Assembly: GCA_016879935.1 (NCBI GenBank) | Contig: JAACJQ010000235.1 | Location: 1-33,637, forward strand | Direction of reading: 5' to 3' | DNA length: 33,637 nt | From: Archangiaceae bacterium | GTDB taxonomy: Bacteria; Myxococcota; Myxococcia; Myxococcales; Myxococcaceae | Shown here: positions 1-9,400 of the stretch, one piece after another | Numbering within the stretch: the stretch's first letter is position 1 | Layout of the letters: the number at the start of each line of letters is the position of its first letter | Notes under the pieces: model-generated | What the model saw: only the letters and a program-made list of their open reading frames with translations | Database searches by the model: none | Told to the model about the DNA's origin: nothing | Position numbers and translations under genes: made by a program

Positions 1-1
1 C

Positions 2-1378
2 GTGCACGGCATGCTGGCCGCGAAGGGCATTCTCACCTCACGCGGTGGCCGCACCAGTCACGCGGCCCTCGTCGCGCGCCAGTTCGGCAAACCCGCCGTC
101 GTCGGCAGCACCACGCTCGAGGTCGACACCGAGCACAAGCAGATGACGGTGAAGGGGCGCACCTTCGTCGAAGGCGACGTCGTCTCGCTCGACGGCACGA
201 CCGGTGAGGTGTTCGCCGGTGAAGTTCCGACGATGGTGCCCGAGTTCGACGACCCCCACCTGATGACGCTGCTGAAGTGGGCCGACGACGCCCGCACCCT
301 GGGCGTGTGGACGAACGCCGACTACCCGCGCGACGCCGAGCGGGCGCGCAGCTACGGCGCCGAAGGCATCGGCCTGTGCCGTACCGAGCACATGTTCTTC
401 GAGACCGAGCGCCTGCCCATCGTGCAGAAGATGATTCTGGCGGCGACTCCAGCCGAGCAGGACGAAGCGCTGGCGGCGCTGTTGCCGATGCAGCGCAGCG
501 ACTTCGCCGGCCTCTTCAAGGCGATGAACGGGCAGCCCGTCACCATTCGCCTCATCGACCCGCCGTTGCACGAGTTCCTGCCCAGCCACGACGAGCTGCT
601 GCAGGAGGTGACCGAGCTGCAGACGCGCCTCGAGTACCCCGGCCAGCAGACCGACCCGCTCGGTCTCGAGAGCCAGCTCTCGAAGCAGAAGCGCATGTTG
701 TCGGCCGTCGAGGGCATGCGGGAGCAGAACCCGATGCTCGGCTTGCGCGGCGTGCGCCTGGGCATTCACCTGCCCGCGCTCGTGCGCATGCAGGTGCGCG
801 CGATCTTCGAGGCCGCCTGTGCCTGTCAGAAAGAGGGCATCAAGGTGTACCCGAAGATCATGATCCCCCTGACGTCGCTGCGGGCCGAGCTCGCCTTCGA
901 GCGCGCGATTCTCGAAGAAGAGGCGAAGAAGGTGATGGCCGAGCTGAACGTGAAGGTGAAGTACCAGTTCGGCACGATGATCGAGATCCCCCGCGCGGCC
1001 GTGACGGCCGACGAGATCGCCTCGCTCGCCGAGTTCTTCTCGTTCGGCACCAACGACCTCACGCAGACGACGTTCGGCATCAGCCGCGACGACGCCGAGA
1101 CGGGCTTCCTGCTCGAGTACCTCGAGAAGCGCATTCTTCCCGAGAACCCGTTCGCCACCATCGACCAGCGTGGCGTCGGCGGGCTGATGGAGATGGCGGT
1201 GAAGAAGGGCCGCAAGGTGCGCCCGACGCTCGAGGTCGGCATCTGCGGTGAGCACGGCGGTGACCCGAAGAGCATCGACTTCTGCCACCAGCTCGGCCTC
1301 ACCTACGTCAGCTGCAGCCCGTTCCGCGTGCCCATCGCGCGACTGGCGGCGGCCCACGCGGCGCTCAGCCGGAAGTAG
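2..1378 (+). CDS. ppdK: Pyruvate phosphate dikinase, C-terminal part (5' end outside window)
   Basis: PPDK interconverts pyruvate + ATP + Pi and PEP + AMP + PPi in the cytoplasm. The visible 458 codons cover the C-terminal half of an enzyme usually about 880-900 residues long. Near the start is the swivelling phosphohistidine domain with the motif GGRTSHAALVARQFGKP, in which His20 of this fragment is the phosphorylated catalytic His. After a linker comes the PEP/pyruvate-binding TIM barrel. It carries the conserved FFSFGTNDLTQTTFG segment and, near the C-terminus, VGICGEHGGDP with the catalytic Cys. The frame is open at the left edge, so the GTG at base 2 is internal, not a start. The family usually has Met where GGR has Arg, a minor variation. 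The gene ends at TAG, 23 nt before the end of the convergent HDOD gene. Confidence 0.96.
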   Translation: MHGMLAAKGILTSRGGRTSHAALVARQFGKPAVVGSTTLEVDTEHKQMTVKGRTFVEGDVVSLDGTTGEVFAGEVPTMVPEFDDPHLMTLLKWADDARTLGVWTNADYPRDAERARSYGAEGIGLCRTEHMFFETERLPIVQKMILAATPAEQDEALAALLPMQRSDFAGLFKAMNGQPVTIRLIDPPLHEFLPSHDELLQEVTELQTRLEYPGQQTDPLGLESQLSKQKRMLSAVEGMREQNPMLGLRGVRLGIHLPALVRMQVRAIFEAACACQKEGIKVYPKIMIPLTSLRAELAFERAILEEEAKKVMAELNVKVKYQFGTMIEIPRAAVTADEIASLAEFFSFGTNDLTQTTFGISRDDAETGFLLEYLEKRILPENPFATIDQRGVGGLMEMAVKKGRKVRPTLEVGICGEHGGDPKSIDFCHQLGLTYVSCSPFRVPIARLAAAHAALSRK

Positions 1379-1399
1379 CCGGGGCGTCACCGGCCCCGA
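1379..1399. terminator. Candidate bidirectional hairpin between convergent ppdK and HDOD genes
   Basis: The 23-nt gap between two convergent stop codons holds an inverted repeat. CGGGGC at 1380-1385 pairs with GCCCCG at 1393-1398 around a 7-nt loop. No T-run follows on either strand, so this would be a weak or non-canonical terminator. A chance hairpin in GC-rich DNA is possible. Confidence 0.35.
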
Positions 1400-1401
1400 G
1401 G

Positions 1402-2580
1402 TCAGGCGGCGATCTTCTGCGTCTTCACCAGGCGCCGCCACTCGGCCTGCGCGTCGGGCCCCATCGCGAACGGCTTGAGCTCGATGACGCAGCCATCGTC
1501 GGCGGCGGTGCACAGCAGCACGGTCGCGGCGAACTTGAGCGGCCCCGCTTCGACGTTCACCAGGTGGCGCACCGTCTGGGGCGTGGCGCCCTTCACGCGC
1601 AGCACCGTGTCGGTCACCTGCAGCGCGCGGTAGCTCGCCTTCGCGTCTCGCTTCACGATGGTGATGGGCACGTCGAGTTCGGGCGCGGACGGAGCCACGG
1701 AAGACTCGGCGGGGGCGACGAGGCTCTCGACCGGCTTCGCGGTGCTGGGCACGTCGAGCGACTGCAGCAGCGAAGGGAACCGCGGCACCAGCCGTGAGAG
1801 CGCCTCCCGTTCGGCCGTGCTGACGCCGATGATGTTCGGCAGCTGCGCGGCCTCGAGTGACGGCGCGTCGAACAGCCGCGTGCTGATTTCGTCGGTGATG
1901 GCGATGAGCTCGACCAGCTTCGGGTGTTCGCAGAACGACGTGTCGTCGTCGTGGTGCCGCATCACGGCTTCGCTGAGAAAGTCGGGCAGCTTCCAGTCGG
2001 CAGCGAGGGCCATGCCCAGCTCGACGTGGTACCGCTGCGCCTGCCACTCCCACTGCGCGGCGTTCTGCGGCGTCGCCTCGGGGTGCTGCTCGAGAATCAC
2101 CTCGAAGGTGCGGTAGGCGATGGTCTCTCCGAAGTCGTGCAGCAGCCCCGCGAGGAACGCTTCACCGGGGTCGAGGCGGCGGCTCTTCGCGAGCTCCTGA
2201 CTCAAGAGCGCGCCGATGAGGCTGCGCCGCCAGCTGTCACGGCGCATGGCCGCCAGCGGGCCCTCCATCGACGCCTGAACGCCGAGCGTGCCCGCGATGG
2301 CGATGTTGCTGAGCTCGGAGGCCCCGACGCGCGAGATGGCCTGTGCGAGCGTGGTGACGGGTGTGGTGGCGCGGAAGAAGGCCGAGTTCGCCGCGCGAAT
2401 CACGTGGCTGGCGAGGGCCGCGTCGGCTTCGACCAGACGCACGAGCTCTTCGATGCCGAAGTTCTCGCCGCTGATGACGCGCTGGAGCTGCAGCGCCACG
2501 CCCGGGTACGTCGGGAGCTCGATCACCTTCGCCTTGATGAGACGAACCACTTCAGCGTCGAGGTCGAATGGAAGATCCAT
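1402..2580 (-). CDS. HDOD-domain signalling protein
   Basis: The 392-residue soluble protein carries an HDOD domain, a degenerate HD-type fold common in bacterial signalling and gliding-motility proteins. The domain covers about residues 15-215. It shows the N-terminal LPTYPGVALQLQRVI segment, the long helical block with ISRVGASELSNIAIAGTLG, and LLHDFGE with His148-Asp149, followed by MRHHDD. After a Pro/Ala/Ser-rich linker (about 275-300) there is a roughly 90-residue C-terminal domain that I do not firmly recognise. Its ending resembles a degenerate PilZ-like beta domain, but this is weak. The start is the ATG giving MDLPFDLDAEV, although no strong Shine-Dalgarno is visible. The gene is divergent from the TenA-like gene across a 96-bp region with a perfect palindrome. 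Its signal and partner are unknown. Confidence 0.9.
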   Translation of the reverse strand: MDLPFDLDAEVVRLIKAKVIELPTYPGVALQLQRVISGENFGIEELVRLVEADAALASHVIRAANSAFFRATTPVTTLAQAISRVGASELSNIAIAGTLGVQASMEGPLAAMRRDSWRRSLIGALLSQELAKSRRLDPGEAFLAGLLHDFGETIAYRTFEVILEQHPEATPQNAAQWEWQAQRYHVELGMALAADWKLPDFLSEAVMRHHDDDTSFCEHPKLVELIAITDEISTRLFDAPSLEAAQLPNIIGVSTAEREALSRLVPRFPSLLQSLDVPSTAKPVESLVAPAESSVAPSAPELDVPITIVKRDAKASYRALQVTDTVLRVKGATPQTVRHLVNVEAGPLKFAATVLLCTAADDGCVIELKPFAMGPDAQAEWRRLVKTQKIAA

Positions 2581-2615
2581 CGATCGAATGGCTATACGCG
2601 CCGATGCCGGTATGC

Positions 2616-2633
2616 GCGTCAGAGTTCTGACGC
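2616..2633. promoter_or_regulatory. 18-bp perfect palindrome in divergent intergenic region (candidate operator)
   Basis: GCGTCAGA-GT-TCTGACGC is an inverted repeat with 8-bp perfect arms and a 2-nt centre. It lies 36 nt upstream of the HDOD start codon and 44 nt upstream of the TenA-like start codon. The position between two divergent genes and the lack of a loop favour a dimeric regulator site over an RNA hairpin. No nearby regulator gene is an obvious partner. Confidence 0.5.
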
Positions 2634-2676
2634 TGCTGGCTTGTCCTCCACCGACTGACCCCGGACAATCGAGGCC

Positions 2677-3396
2677 ATGACGCGTGACGGCTTTCGTGAG
2701 GCGCTGCTCGGGGTCATGGAGCGAAAACACCACTGGGCGTGGGGCTCGTTCACCAACGGCACGGTGTCGAAGGCGCTCCTGCCGGTGCACCTCGAGCAGG
2801 AGTACGCGGTGTACGTGCGAGACTTCCCCGTGCTGGTGGGGCGCGCGTACGTGCAGTGCCCGATTCCCGCGGTGCGACGGGAGCTGGCCGAGAACCTCTA
2901 CGAAGAAGAGACGGGTGGTCTGCACGCGGGCCGGCCCCACCCCGAGCTGTTCCTCGAGTACCCGAAGGGCCTGGGCTTCGACCTCGCGCGCTTCGAGCGG
3001 GTGACGCTGCTGCCGGGGGCGTACCTGTACCGCGGGTTGCTCGACGAGCTGACGCAGCACCGTGGCTGGAGCGTGGCTGCCGCCGTGGTGACGCTCTTCA
3101 TCGAGGGCACTCCGCACGAACGTTCGTTGTTCGACCCGAGCGCGCCCGCCAGGCCCGAGCCGCCACTCGAGGCGCACCCGCTGGTGAAGCACTACGGCCT
3201 GCCCGTCGCGTCGCTGGCCCTGACGAAGGCGCACCGTGGCGTCGAAGGAGAACACCGCCAGGCGGCGTGGCGGGTGATGCTCGAGCACGTGCCGGCCTCG
3301 GAACACGACGCGGTCGTCGCCTCGATGGAGCAGGTGCTGGCCGCCTGGCTCGTCTACCGTGACGACGTGGCAAGCGTGTGCGGGCTCGCGCGGTGA
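2677..3396 (+). CDS. TenA/PqqC-like protein of the heme-oxygenase fold (possible di-metal oxidase)
   Basis: The 239-residue, probably cytoplasmic all-helical protein resembles the iron-containing redox/PqqC-CADD-like branch of the heme-oxygenase fold. Candidate metal ligands are in the expected order. Glu76-78 in NLYEEETGG is followed by His88 in HPELF, then Glu143 in TLFIEGTPHE, then His186, Glu190 and His193 in AHRGVEGEH. That last H-x3-E-x2-H pattern is typical of the metal-dependent members and is absent from ordinary TenA thiaminases. Family members include oxidases acting on amino acids, fatty acids or their own side chains, so no substrate can be assigned. The ATG follows GAGG at 2671-2674. 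No thiamine or PQQ genes lie nearby, and the gene ends 4 nt before a convergent gene. Confidence 0.78.
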   Translation: MTRDGFREALLGVMERKHHWAWGSFTNGTVSKALLPVHLEQEYAVYVRDFPVLVGRAYVQCPIPAVRRELAENLYEEETGGLHAGRPHPELFLEYPKGLGFDLARFERVTLLPGAYLYRGLLDELTQHRGWSVAAAVVTLFIEGTPHERSLFDPSAPARPEPPLEAHPLVKHYGLPVASLALTKAHRGVEGEHRQAAWRVMLEHVPASEHDAVVASMEQVLAAWLVYRDDVASVCGLAR

Positions 3397-3400
3397 ATCG

Positions 3401-6400
3401 TCATTCGAGCTCGAGCACGTGGGTCGCGCTGCTGCCGCCGACGTACAGCCGTGAGCCCGCGACCTGGACCGAGCCGCGTTGAATGGCGCCGAAGTTGGCA
3501 CCGCTGCAGCTGCCGCTCGAGGGCGCAGCGAGGGCGACGCTGGCGATTCGGGGCAACCCCGGGTTCGCGATGTCGATGCTCCACGTGCGTGAGTTCGCGC
3601 CGAGCAGGTCGTTGATGACGAAGGCATAGCCTCCGTACACCACGAGGTTCTGCGGGCGTGAGGGCAGCGCGAGCCGGCTGACGGGCACCGTCTCGGCGAG
3701 CAGCGTCGCGGCCGAGTCGTCGAGCGCTGCGCCCACGTTCCACACCTCGAAGGCGTCGACGAGCGTGGCCGACCCGGTGGGAATCGTGGTGACGAAGGCG
3801 CGGTTGCCCGAAATGGCGATGCCATGGGCGCCGGTGATGGGCAGCGTACCCTGCAGCACCATGCCCGTCGTGGCTGCGTCGTCGTCGACGAGGTTTCTGA
3901 AGTCGACGGCCACCACCGAGTTCGTCAGCGCATTGCCGACGTCCGAGGCGAGGGTCGCGAACGCGCGCCCGTTGCTCAACACGAGCTGGCCCGACGGCAG
4001 CGCCGGTGTCTGGGTGCTGAGCTGAATCGAGCCCAGCGAGTGGGTGCTCAGCAGCGACGTCGCAGGAGAGAGGTCACGCAGCGCCGTCGCGCGGAACACC
4101 TCGAGGAAGAAGCCCGCCGGCCGGCTCTCGAGGACGACGATGAAGTTGCCCCACACCTCGACCGCGTGAGCGCCCGTGATGTTGGCGAGGGGCACCGAGT
4201 AGCCGCTGGTGAGCGGCGAGTACGAGACCGACGTGGTGCCGAGCCGGTCGGTGGCGTTCGACACGTCGAGCACGTCGAGGCGGCTGTCTCCCACGGGCAC
4301 GCGCACCAGGTACTCGCCCACCTTCGCCACGTCGTGCGCGCAGAGAAGCGGGTTGGTGGTGGTGACTTGTGGCACCAGCTCCTGGGGTGAGAGGCCGGCT
4401 TGCAGGTCGAGCACGGAGCCGTTGGCACCAAAGAGGAAGGCGCCGTCGGCCACGAAGGCCGCGCCCGTGTTGCGGCTCGCCACCACCCGCAACGAACGCG
4501 GCGTGGCGAGCTCGTAGAACTGCGCGCGCCCGGTCGAGGTGCCCATCACGAGGTAGGGGCCGTACGAGACGAGCGACTTGGGCGGGTGCTGGGTACCCAG
4601 CTGGTACTGGCTGGTGATGCTGAGGCCCGACGTCAGCGTGGTGGCGTCGATGGTGAGCAGGCTCGCACCGTCGCGGGCGATGGCGACGACGTCGCGGCCC
4701 GTGACCGACACCTGGCCTGAGGCCGAGGCCTGCTGGTCGAGCAACAACGTCTGTACCGGTGGCCCCGCAGCGCCGGCCGCCGAGACCCACAGGTTCGACA
4801 TGTCTCGAACGACGAGCTGGCCCTGCGAGAAGGTGTACAGCCAGTTGCCGCTCACCACAGGAACGTGCGTCGTCTGCCCGATGGTCGGTGTCGCGCCCGC
4901 GCCGATGTTCGAGAGGAAGTCGGCGTTGTCCCAGCCGGCCGGGTCGCCATCGGCCGCGTCGACGAGGTCGAAGTACGGCGTGGTGAAGTTGCCGTTCACC
5001 GGCAGCTGAATGCCGCGGTTGCGCGTCACCACGAAGGCCGAGGTGATGGCAGGGCTCGTCAGGCCGTTGGTGACGAGCGCGCCGACGCTGGGCTTGGTGC
5101 TGGCGTTGTCGTCGTACAGCGGCGCGAGGTCGATGGCGGCGATGTTGGTGCCGTTGGCGAACAGAACGCTGCCCTGGAGCGAGAGCGAGCGCACGGTGAA
5201 GCCCAGCGGCACCGTCGCGTACAGCGCAGGCACGGCCGTGCGACTCGTCACCTTGAAGATGAACACCGAGGTGTTGACGGCGACGAAGACCCACGGGCCA
5301 TCGACGACGAGGTCGTAGGCGAGCTCACGGCAGTCTGCGCTCGAGAGCGTCGCGGTGATGGGCGTCGTCCACAGCACCGGCGCCGACGGCAGTGGCTGCT
5401 CGAGCCGGCCCGACTGGGTCGCCGACCGCAGCCCGCTCATGTCGAGCGCCGCCAGCACGAGCGAAGGCGCGCCCGAGGGGAAGCAGTCTTGCGAAGGGCC
5501 CACCGCGAAGGCGAGGTCCTCTTGCACGGTGATGCGCCCGAGGCCGCCCGCCGCTGCGGCCACCGTCGTCTGCGCCACCAGCGTCGGCGAGGTGCGGTTC
5601 GGCTGCAGCACGACCTCTGACGAGAGCGGGCCCTCGTTGCCGGCGAGGTCGACCGACTTGAGGCGCACGTACGTCGGTGTTCCATCGACGAGGCCGTGCA
5701 GGCCGAACTGTGTCGCCGCCGCGGGCACGGTGATGGGCGACTGGCCCTCGGTGGCGTTGGTGCCGTCGTACTGGCCGGTCGAAGGGCCGTAGAGCACCCG
5801 GTAGCTCGCGACGTCGGTCGCGACGGAGGGCGCCCAGAAGACGGCCGCTGCCTGCGTGTAGTTCGACACTCCGAGCGTGTCGGTCGTCGGCGCCTCGGGC
5901 GGCTTGATGTCGGTCGTCACGGTGATGGCCGAGATGGGCCCGAGGTTGCCGGCGCGGTCGACGGCGCGCAGCTGGAGCTGGTTCGCCGTGCTCTCGACGG
6001 CCGCGCTGCTGACGAGGTTGAAGCCGAAGCTGAGCGTCGATTGCGGCACGCCCAGCGGCAGCCACGTCGTCTGTTTGCCACCGAGGCGCTCGAAGCGCAG
6101 GAAGTTGGTCTCGACGATGGCGCGCGAGAGCGAGACGGTGAAGGCCGCGTTGTCGGTGAGGTTGGTGAGGGTGCTGGGCGTCGACACCTCGGGCGCTCCT
6201 GGCGGCGTGGTGTCGACGGTGAAGTCGAGCGTGAGCGGCGTCGACTGGTTGAGCGCTTCGTCGGCGAACGCGAAGCACAGGCGCTTGAGGCCATCACCGC
6301 CCGCGGTGACGAGGGCCACGTCGGTGGTGACGGGCCGCGCGATGGCGCCCGTGAAGACCGACGGGTCGGTGCACGCCGTCGAAGGCGGCACCTGCACCAC

Positions 6401-9400
6401 CCACGTCTTCGTGGCGTCGGCTGGTGGCGGCGGGTTGAGGCGCACGCCGACGGCGCCGGTGGCGATGAAGGTCGGGTCGGGCGCGCTGGTGACGAGCGTG
6501 GGCACGACGCCGCTGACGATGGGCGGCGTGGTGTCGAGCGTGATGTCGTCGAACACCACCGTCGACGGGTTGCCGAGCGCGTCGCGGAACACGGCCGAGA
6601 GCCGCTGCGTGCCGGTGCCGGTGAAGGTGAAGCTCTGCGAGTTCGTCGCGGGGAAGGCCTGGAACGTGGTGAACGCGCCCGTCGTCGAGAGCGCCCACTC
6701 GGTCGCGCCCGTCGCGGTGCCGGTCGCCGTGACGCGGAAGCTGTTCGCGCGCGCCTGGAACTGGCTGAGGTTCACGAAGTCGGCGCCGTTGTCGAGCACG
6801 AGGCTCACCCCCGAGGGCGGCGTGGAGTCGAGCGTGACGGAGCGCTCCGACGCGGTGGCCGGGTTTCGAGCCGCGTCACGCACGCAGATGCGAACGGTGT
6901 GCGAGCCGTCTCCACCGAGCAGCGCGAAGGGCGCGCCCGCGGCGTACGGCACCCAGGGCAGTCCGGCCGCGGTGCAGGTCGGCGAGCCCTCGGTGACGAC
7001 CCACTCCGTCGGCGGCTCGGAGCAGCCCGTGGTGCTGATGGCGACCGTGCTGCGCGCCGTCTGACCCGCGGGAGCGGCCGTGCCATCGAAGCGCGTGCCC
7101 GCGATGGAGACGACGCAGCTCGCCGGCGCGACGGCGTCGAGCGTGATTCGGTTGACGAGCGGCCCCAGCGTGTTGCCCGCCGCGTCGATGAAGCACGTGT
7201 GCACTTCGCGCGGTGACGCGGTGCCCGAGAGCGTGACGGCGAGGCGGCCGTTGGCAGGAAGGCTCGCGTAGCCACTGGCTGGGCACGTCGAGAGCGTGTC
7301 GTTGCCGGTGAAGACGCCCGTGGCGCCGAGCGCGGTGATGACGGCGGTGACGTCTGGCGTCGAGGTGATGGTGTCAGAGGTGGAGCCGTCTCCCAGCGTG
7401 CCCTCGAGCCGAACCGATGCGGAGGGCGGCGTGGCGTCGAGGTCGATGCGCAGCGTGACGGTGGTGTCGTTGCCGGCTGCGTCGCGGTAGCGGCCGAAGA
7501 GCAGCTTCGGGCCATCGGGCTGGCTCAGCGTGAAGGGCACGGTGCCGCCCGGGGGCATCGCCTGTGGCGCGAGCGTGCCGGGCCCGAGGAAGAGCGCGTC
7601 TTCCGACAGCGTGATGGCGGCCGTCGGTGAGAGGCCCGAGAGCGAATCGGTGGCGGCGACCGACACCGTGAGCGTGGCGTTGCGTGTCGGCGAGGCAGGC
7701 ACCGTGGTGAGCGGCGCGGCGGAAGGAGACGTGCGGTCGAGCACGATGGTGGCGGTCAGCGGCATCGCGCTCACGTTCCCGGCGGAGTCTTCGAATTGGT
7801 AGACGACGGAGCGCGGCCCATCGGCGCCCGAGCCGTCGAGGTCCCACTGCAGAATCGCGGGCGAGGTGAACGGCTGCACCGTCGCGTTGGCGAGCCCGGC
7901 GATGGTGTGGGCGAGGCGAACGCGCAGGGCTCCGCCGTTGGGCTCGGCCGTCGCGGTGCCGTCGAGCACGACGCGCTCGAGGTTGGTGAAGCCGTTGCTC
8001 GTCGCGCGCACGCCACGTCGAACGGTGAGCGTGCCCACGGGCCTGGCAGTGTCGATGACGAGGTCGTCGCAGACCGGCGCGGTGCGGTTGCCAGCGTGGT
8101 CGAAGGCCTGCGCGCACAGCGTGAAGGGCCCGTCGCCCATCGAGGCGCGCAGGTAGGTGAAGTCTCTTCGGTACGGAGCGGGCGTCGTCGGCAGCCGGCC
8201 CGAGGCGTCGACGGTGGCGCTCTCGGCGACGCGCGTCTCCCGCAGGCCCGACACCGCGTCGACCGAAGGAGAGGTCTCTTCGCTGGCGGTGAACCGCACG
8301 CCGACCGACACGCCGTTGGCGACGAAGCCGGCTCCATCGGCGAGCACGAGCTGCGGCTGCGCAGGCGCCACGGAGTCGAGCACCACGGTGGCGACGAAGA
8401 CGGGGCTCTGTGTGCCCGACGCGTCGACGTACTGCGCGTACACGGTGTGCGTGCCTTCACCCGGCTGGAGCGTGAACGCCTGGCGCGGCATGGCGAAGGG
8501 CGCGAAGCCGGCGTCGGGGAAGCTGGGCGTCTCACTCGCGCGGAACTGCGCAGCGCCCATCGTCGCGAAGCCCTGCAGCTCGAGCGTGACGGCGGTGGTG
8601 CGCGTGAAGCCCGCGGTGTTGTCGTTGTCGTTGTCGTCGATGACGAAGTCGCCGCGGAGCGCGGTGAGCGTGAGGGCGCCGATGGAGGTGACGCCGTCTC
8701 TCGTGACGGCCTGACCGCCACGCACCGCGCGCGAGTAGCCGCTCTTGAGCGCGACGACTTCGTAGCCGGTGGCGACGGGAACGCCCGAGATGCGGAACGC
8801 GCCCTTCCACGGCTCGACGGTGTCGGGCACCACGCTGGTCGAGAAGTTCGTGCCCGAGAGCGAGACGCTGATGGAGAGCGCGGGCTGGCGGTCGGCGAGC
8901 TCCACCGTGCCCACGAGGTCGCCGCGATCGAGGCGCAGCAGCACCGGCGGCACGGTGGCGGTCTGACCCGGCGTGAGGGTGACGGTGTGCTGCGCGGCTT
9001 CGTCGTGGTGGCCCGCGAGCGAGAGGCGCACGGTCTTGGTGCCCGCCGAGAGCCCACCGAGAGAGAACTGCCCGTTGGGGCCGGTCGTCGTCGTCATGCC
9101 GCCGGGCTCGATGGTGACGAGGGCTCCGGCTGCGGGCACGGGGTCGAAGCCGCCGTCGAGGCCGGAGCGTTCACGCGTGACGAGGCCCGCGACGGTGGCC
9201 GGGTTCACGTCGAGCACGAGCGGGTTCTGGAGCGTCGTCGTCTGCCCTTCACCGAACGAGAGCTCGGCGCTCATCGAGGTGACGTAGAGCGTGTGCGTGA
9301 CGCGCAGGCGGTAGGCGCCGGGAGGAACCTTCGTCACGAACTCGCCGCTGCTGCCGATGGTGGCGAGCTGCACGAGCGTGTTCGCCGGCTGGAGCAGGAA

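Noticed and set aside
1402-3825. Upstream extension of the HDOD gene to an 807-codon frame
   Set aside because: The extra N-terminal 415 codons lie antisense to the TenA-like gene and part of the next gene. They lack protein-like composition, and HDOD begins naturally at MDLPFDLDAEV.
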